In this document: one piece after another, positions 22,933 through 24,373 of the stretch
How positions within the stretch are numbered: the first letter of the stretch is position 1
Layout of the letters: every line of letters starts with the position of its first letter
Source of the DNA: Sulfurimonadaceae bacterium
GTDB taxonomy: Bacteria; Campylobacterota; Campylobacteria; Campylobacterales; Sulfurimonadaceae
Reading direction: 5' to 3'
Length of the DNA stretch: 24,373 nucleotides
Assembly (NCBI GenBank): GCA_026193155.1
Contig: JAPHSI010000206.1
Coordinates: forward strand, 1 to 24,373
Made by a program: the position numbers and the translations under genes
The notes under the pieces: generated by a model
Database searches by the model: none
What the model was told of the DNA's origin: nothing
Seen by the model: only the letters and a program-made list of their open reading frames with translations

Positions 22933-23499
22933 CTAAAACCAGTAACGCGGATAATGTCTTTTTGGATTGTTTGATAGATTGTTAATTACAAGTGCTATGA
23001 GAAACATCACAAAAGAGTTTAACAGTATTGGCATAAAAGCAAAAAGATAACCAAGCTGATGCGTTTGTTCACTCCCAACAATTGCAACTAGTGCCGTTGC
23101 CCCACCTGGAGGATGAAGTGTACGTGTAAAGTGCATCACTACAATCGATACAGAAACGGCAATTGCACTCAAAATCTCTATATCAAAATGTAAAAATTTA
23201 TAAATTGTAATACCCACAAGTGCCGACATAACATGACCGCCCAAAAAGTTTCTCGGTTGGGAGAAATCCGCCTGAGGTGCGGCAAATATTAAAACAGCAG
23301 ATGCACCGAATGAACCAACTAAAAATAGAGTATCGTTAGCATTAAGATGTATTTTTTCATTTAAAATAGAAATCGTATATATACCTAAAAAAGCACCCAG
23401 CCACGACCATAAAATCTTAGAAAATTGTTTTCTTGGAGGAGCTTTTTCAAAGCCTTTCATTTTTAACATATAGTTTTTTAACTTATATGAAATACTCAA
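22933..23499 (-). CDS. HPP-family integral membrane protein
   Basis: 188 residues with four to five TM helices. The family motif RTLHPPGGATALVA is at about 126-139, and the upstream conserved block GASAVLIFAAPQADFSQPRN at 64-83. Some HPP proteins in cyanobacteria have been linked to nitrite uptake; the role here is unknown. Starts with TTG at 23499, 2 bases after the lgt stop. ATG at 23469 (178 residues) is an alternative, but neither has a strong ribosome site. Probably coupled to lgt. Confidence 0.88.
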   Translation of the reverse strand: MSISYKLKNYMLKMKGFEKAPPRKQFSKILWSWLGAFLGIYTISILNEKIHLNANDTLFLVGSFGASAVLIFAAPQADFSQPRNFLGGHVMSALVGITIYKFLHFDIEILSAIAVSVSIVVMHFTRTLHPPGGATALVAIVGSEQTHQLGYLFAFMPILLNSFVMFLIALVINNLSNNPKRHYPRYWF

Positions 23500-23501
23500 T
23501 T

Positions 23502-24326
23502 TTAGAGCCTGCTTTTTTTATAAAAATATCCCCAAGATATTGCACCGACAAGAACCATACCAAGGCTCATAACTTGACCTTGAGTAACAAAATTACAACA
23601 TAAATAGCCTATTTGAGCATCCGGAGCACGCCAAATCTCGGCAATAGCACGGAATACTCCGTAACTCATCCCGTAAATAAGTATTAACTCACCTGAGAAC
23701 TTTTGATATTTTTTATATCCATAAACAACTATAAAGACCAGTATTCCTTCTAAGAAGGCTTCATATAGTTGTGATGGATGACGAAGCACTCCATCAACAT
23801 AAATACCCCAGCTTACATCTGTTTCTCTTCCAATTAGCTCTTTGTTTAAAAAGTTTCCGATACGACCGAATGTAAAAGCAAGAGGGACTGATATTGCTAC
23901 CAAATCCATTATTTTTCCAAATGGAGATTTGTACTTTTTGGTAAAAAGATACGAACCTATAAAAAACCCTATAATAGCACCGTGATAACTCATACCGCGA
24001 ATACCTACAAAATCTCCGTTTGCATCAAAAGGGTTAAATATCTGCCATGGATGCGTTAAATAGTAAGATGTATGGGAATCATAAAAAAGAATAAATCCAA
24101 GTCTAGCACCAAGGATTATACCTATTTCGATATATACAAAATAGATATCCAGATGCCCTTCTTTAAATTCTAAATTATCTCTTTTTATAAAGTATTTTCC
24201 GATGTATAAAGCAGTAACTAAAGCCAAAACATACATCATCCCATACCAATGTATAGGGAAAGAAAAAACATGAAATGCTATTGGATCGAAGTTGTCATAT
24301 ACATGATTCCAACTACTATTTGGCAT
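23502..24326 (-). CDS. lgt: Prolipoprotein diacylglyceryl transferase
   Basis: Inner-membrane enzyme that transfers diacylglyceryl from phosphatidylglycerol to the lipobox cysteine of prolipoproteins. 274 residues with about seven TM helices. Key motifs: IHWYGMMY near 25, RGMSYHGAIIG (H115), and the Lgt signature GRIGNFLNKELIGR (154-167, with R155 and N158). ATG overlaps the TAA of the upstream gene (TAATG), showing translational coupling. Confidence 0.96.
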   Translation of the reverse strand: MPNSSWNHVYDNFDPIAFHVFSFPIHWYGMMYVLALVTALYIGKYFIKRDNLEFKEGHLDIYFVYIEIGIILGARLGFILFYDSHTSYYLTHPWQIFNPFDANGDFVGIRGMSYHGAIIGFFIGSYLFTKKYKSPFGKIMDLVAISVPLAFTFGRIGNFLNKELIGRETDVSWGIYVDGVLRHPSQLYEAFLEGILVFIVVYGYKKYQKFSGELILIYGMSYGVFRAIAEIWRAPDAQIGYLCCNFVTQGQVMSLGMVLVGAISWGYFYKKSRL

Positions 24327-24373
24327 TATTTTCTCAAAGCCTCGGCAATAAGTTCTATAGGGTTTTTAAACAC
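24326..24373 (-). CDS. C-terminal 15 codons of an unidentified upstream gene
   Basis: The minus-strand frame is open from the window edge to TAA at 24326-24328, encoding VFKNPIELIAEALRK. The TAATG overlap with lgt supports it being a real gene end. Too short to identify. Confidence 0.6.
   Translation of the reverse strand: MFKNPIELIAEALRK

Noticed and set aside
1..24373. CRISPR array, IS element or prophage
   Set aside because: No regularly spaced repeats, transposase, integrase or phage structural genes were seen on either strand.

Overview
The window is AT-rich, dense chromosomal DNA. I read it as Campylobacterota (Epsilonproteobacteria), most likely a free-living Sulfurimonas/Sulfurovum-like genus. 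This rests on gene content and style: type-2 ExbB/ExbD, an OmpR-type two-component pair, many Cache-sensor diguanylate cyclases, TATAAT-only promoters with poor -35 boxes, and frequent TTG starts. The genus is an inference. I see no phage, IS element, integrase or CRISPR array.

Layout. 1-2744 (minus): a Cache-GGDEF diguanylate cyclase followed by the first 313 codons of aminopeptidase N, which runs off the left edge. 2843-6148 (plus): pyrC, response regulator, histidine kinase, exbB, exbD, overlapping or almost touching, so probably one transcript. A 78-residue single-TM protein on the minus strand ends exactly where exbD ends. 6475-8725: a membrane HD-GYP phosphodiesterase converging on a patatin-like lipase. 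8836-12390 (plus): two further sensor diguanylate cyclases. The first has a periplasmic loop with four CxC motifs. The second is split into two reading frames at an AAAG tetranucleotide repeat. 12419-14328 (minus): groES-groEL with a clear sigma-70 promoter. 14533-14609: a CAT-anticodon tRNA. 14739-17357: an NMT1/THI5-sensor hybrid histidine kinase. 17447-18285: a 21-codon ORF overlapping amrB (Memo-like). 18291-20275 (minus): an Hpt protein and a REC/degenerate GGDEF/EAL phosphodiesterase. 20338-22311 (minus): DEAD-box helicase and truC. 22430-24373: DUF2062 protein (plus), then HPP-family protein, lgt and the last 15 codons of an unidentified gene (minus).

The dominant theme is cyclic-di-GMP. 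Within about 20 kb lie three GGDEF proteins with catalytic motif and I-site, one HD-GYP and one EAL protein. Each is tied to a membrane sensor or receiver domain. The hybrid kinase (with REC), the free Hpt and the REC-EAL protein form a plausible local phosphorelay ending in c-di-GMP hydrolysis. The most striking single observations are the split, probably phase-variable diguanylate cyclase and the CxC-rich sensor insertion next door. The rest is housekeeping: pyrimidine synthesis, TonB energization, chaperonin, tRNA/RNA modification and lipoprotein maturation.
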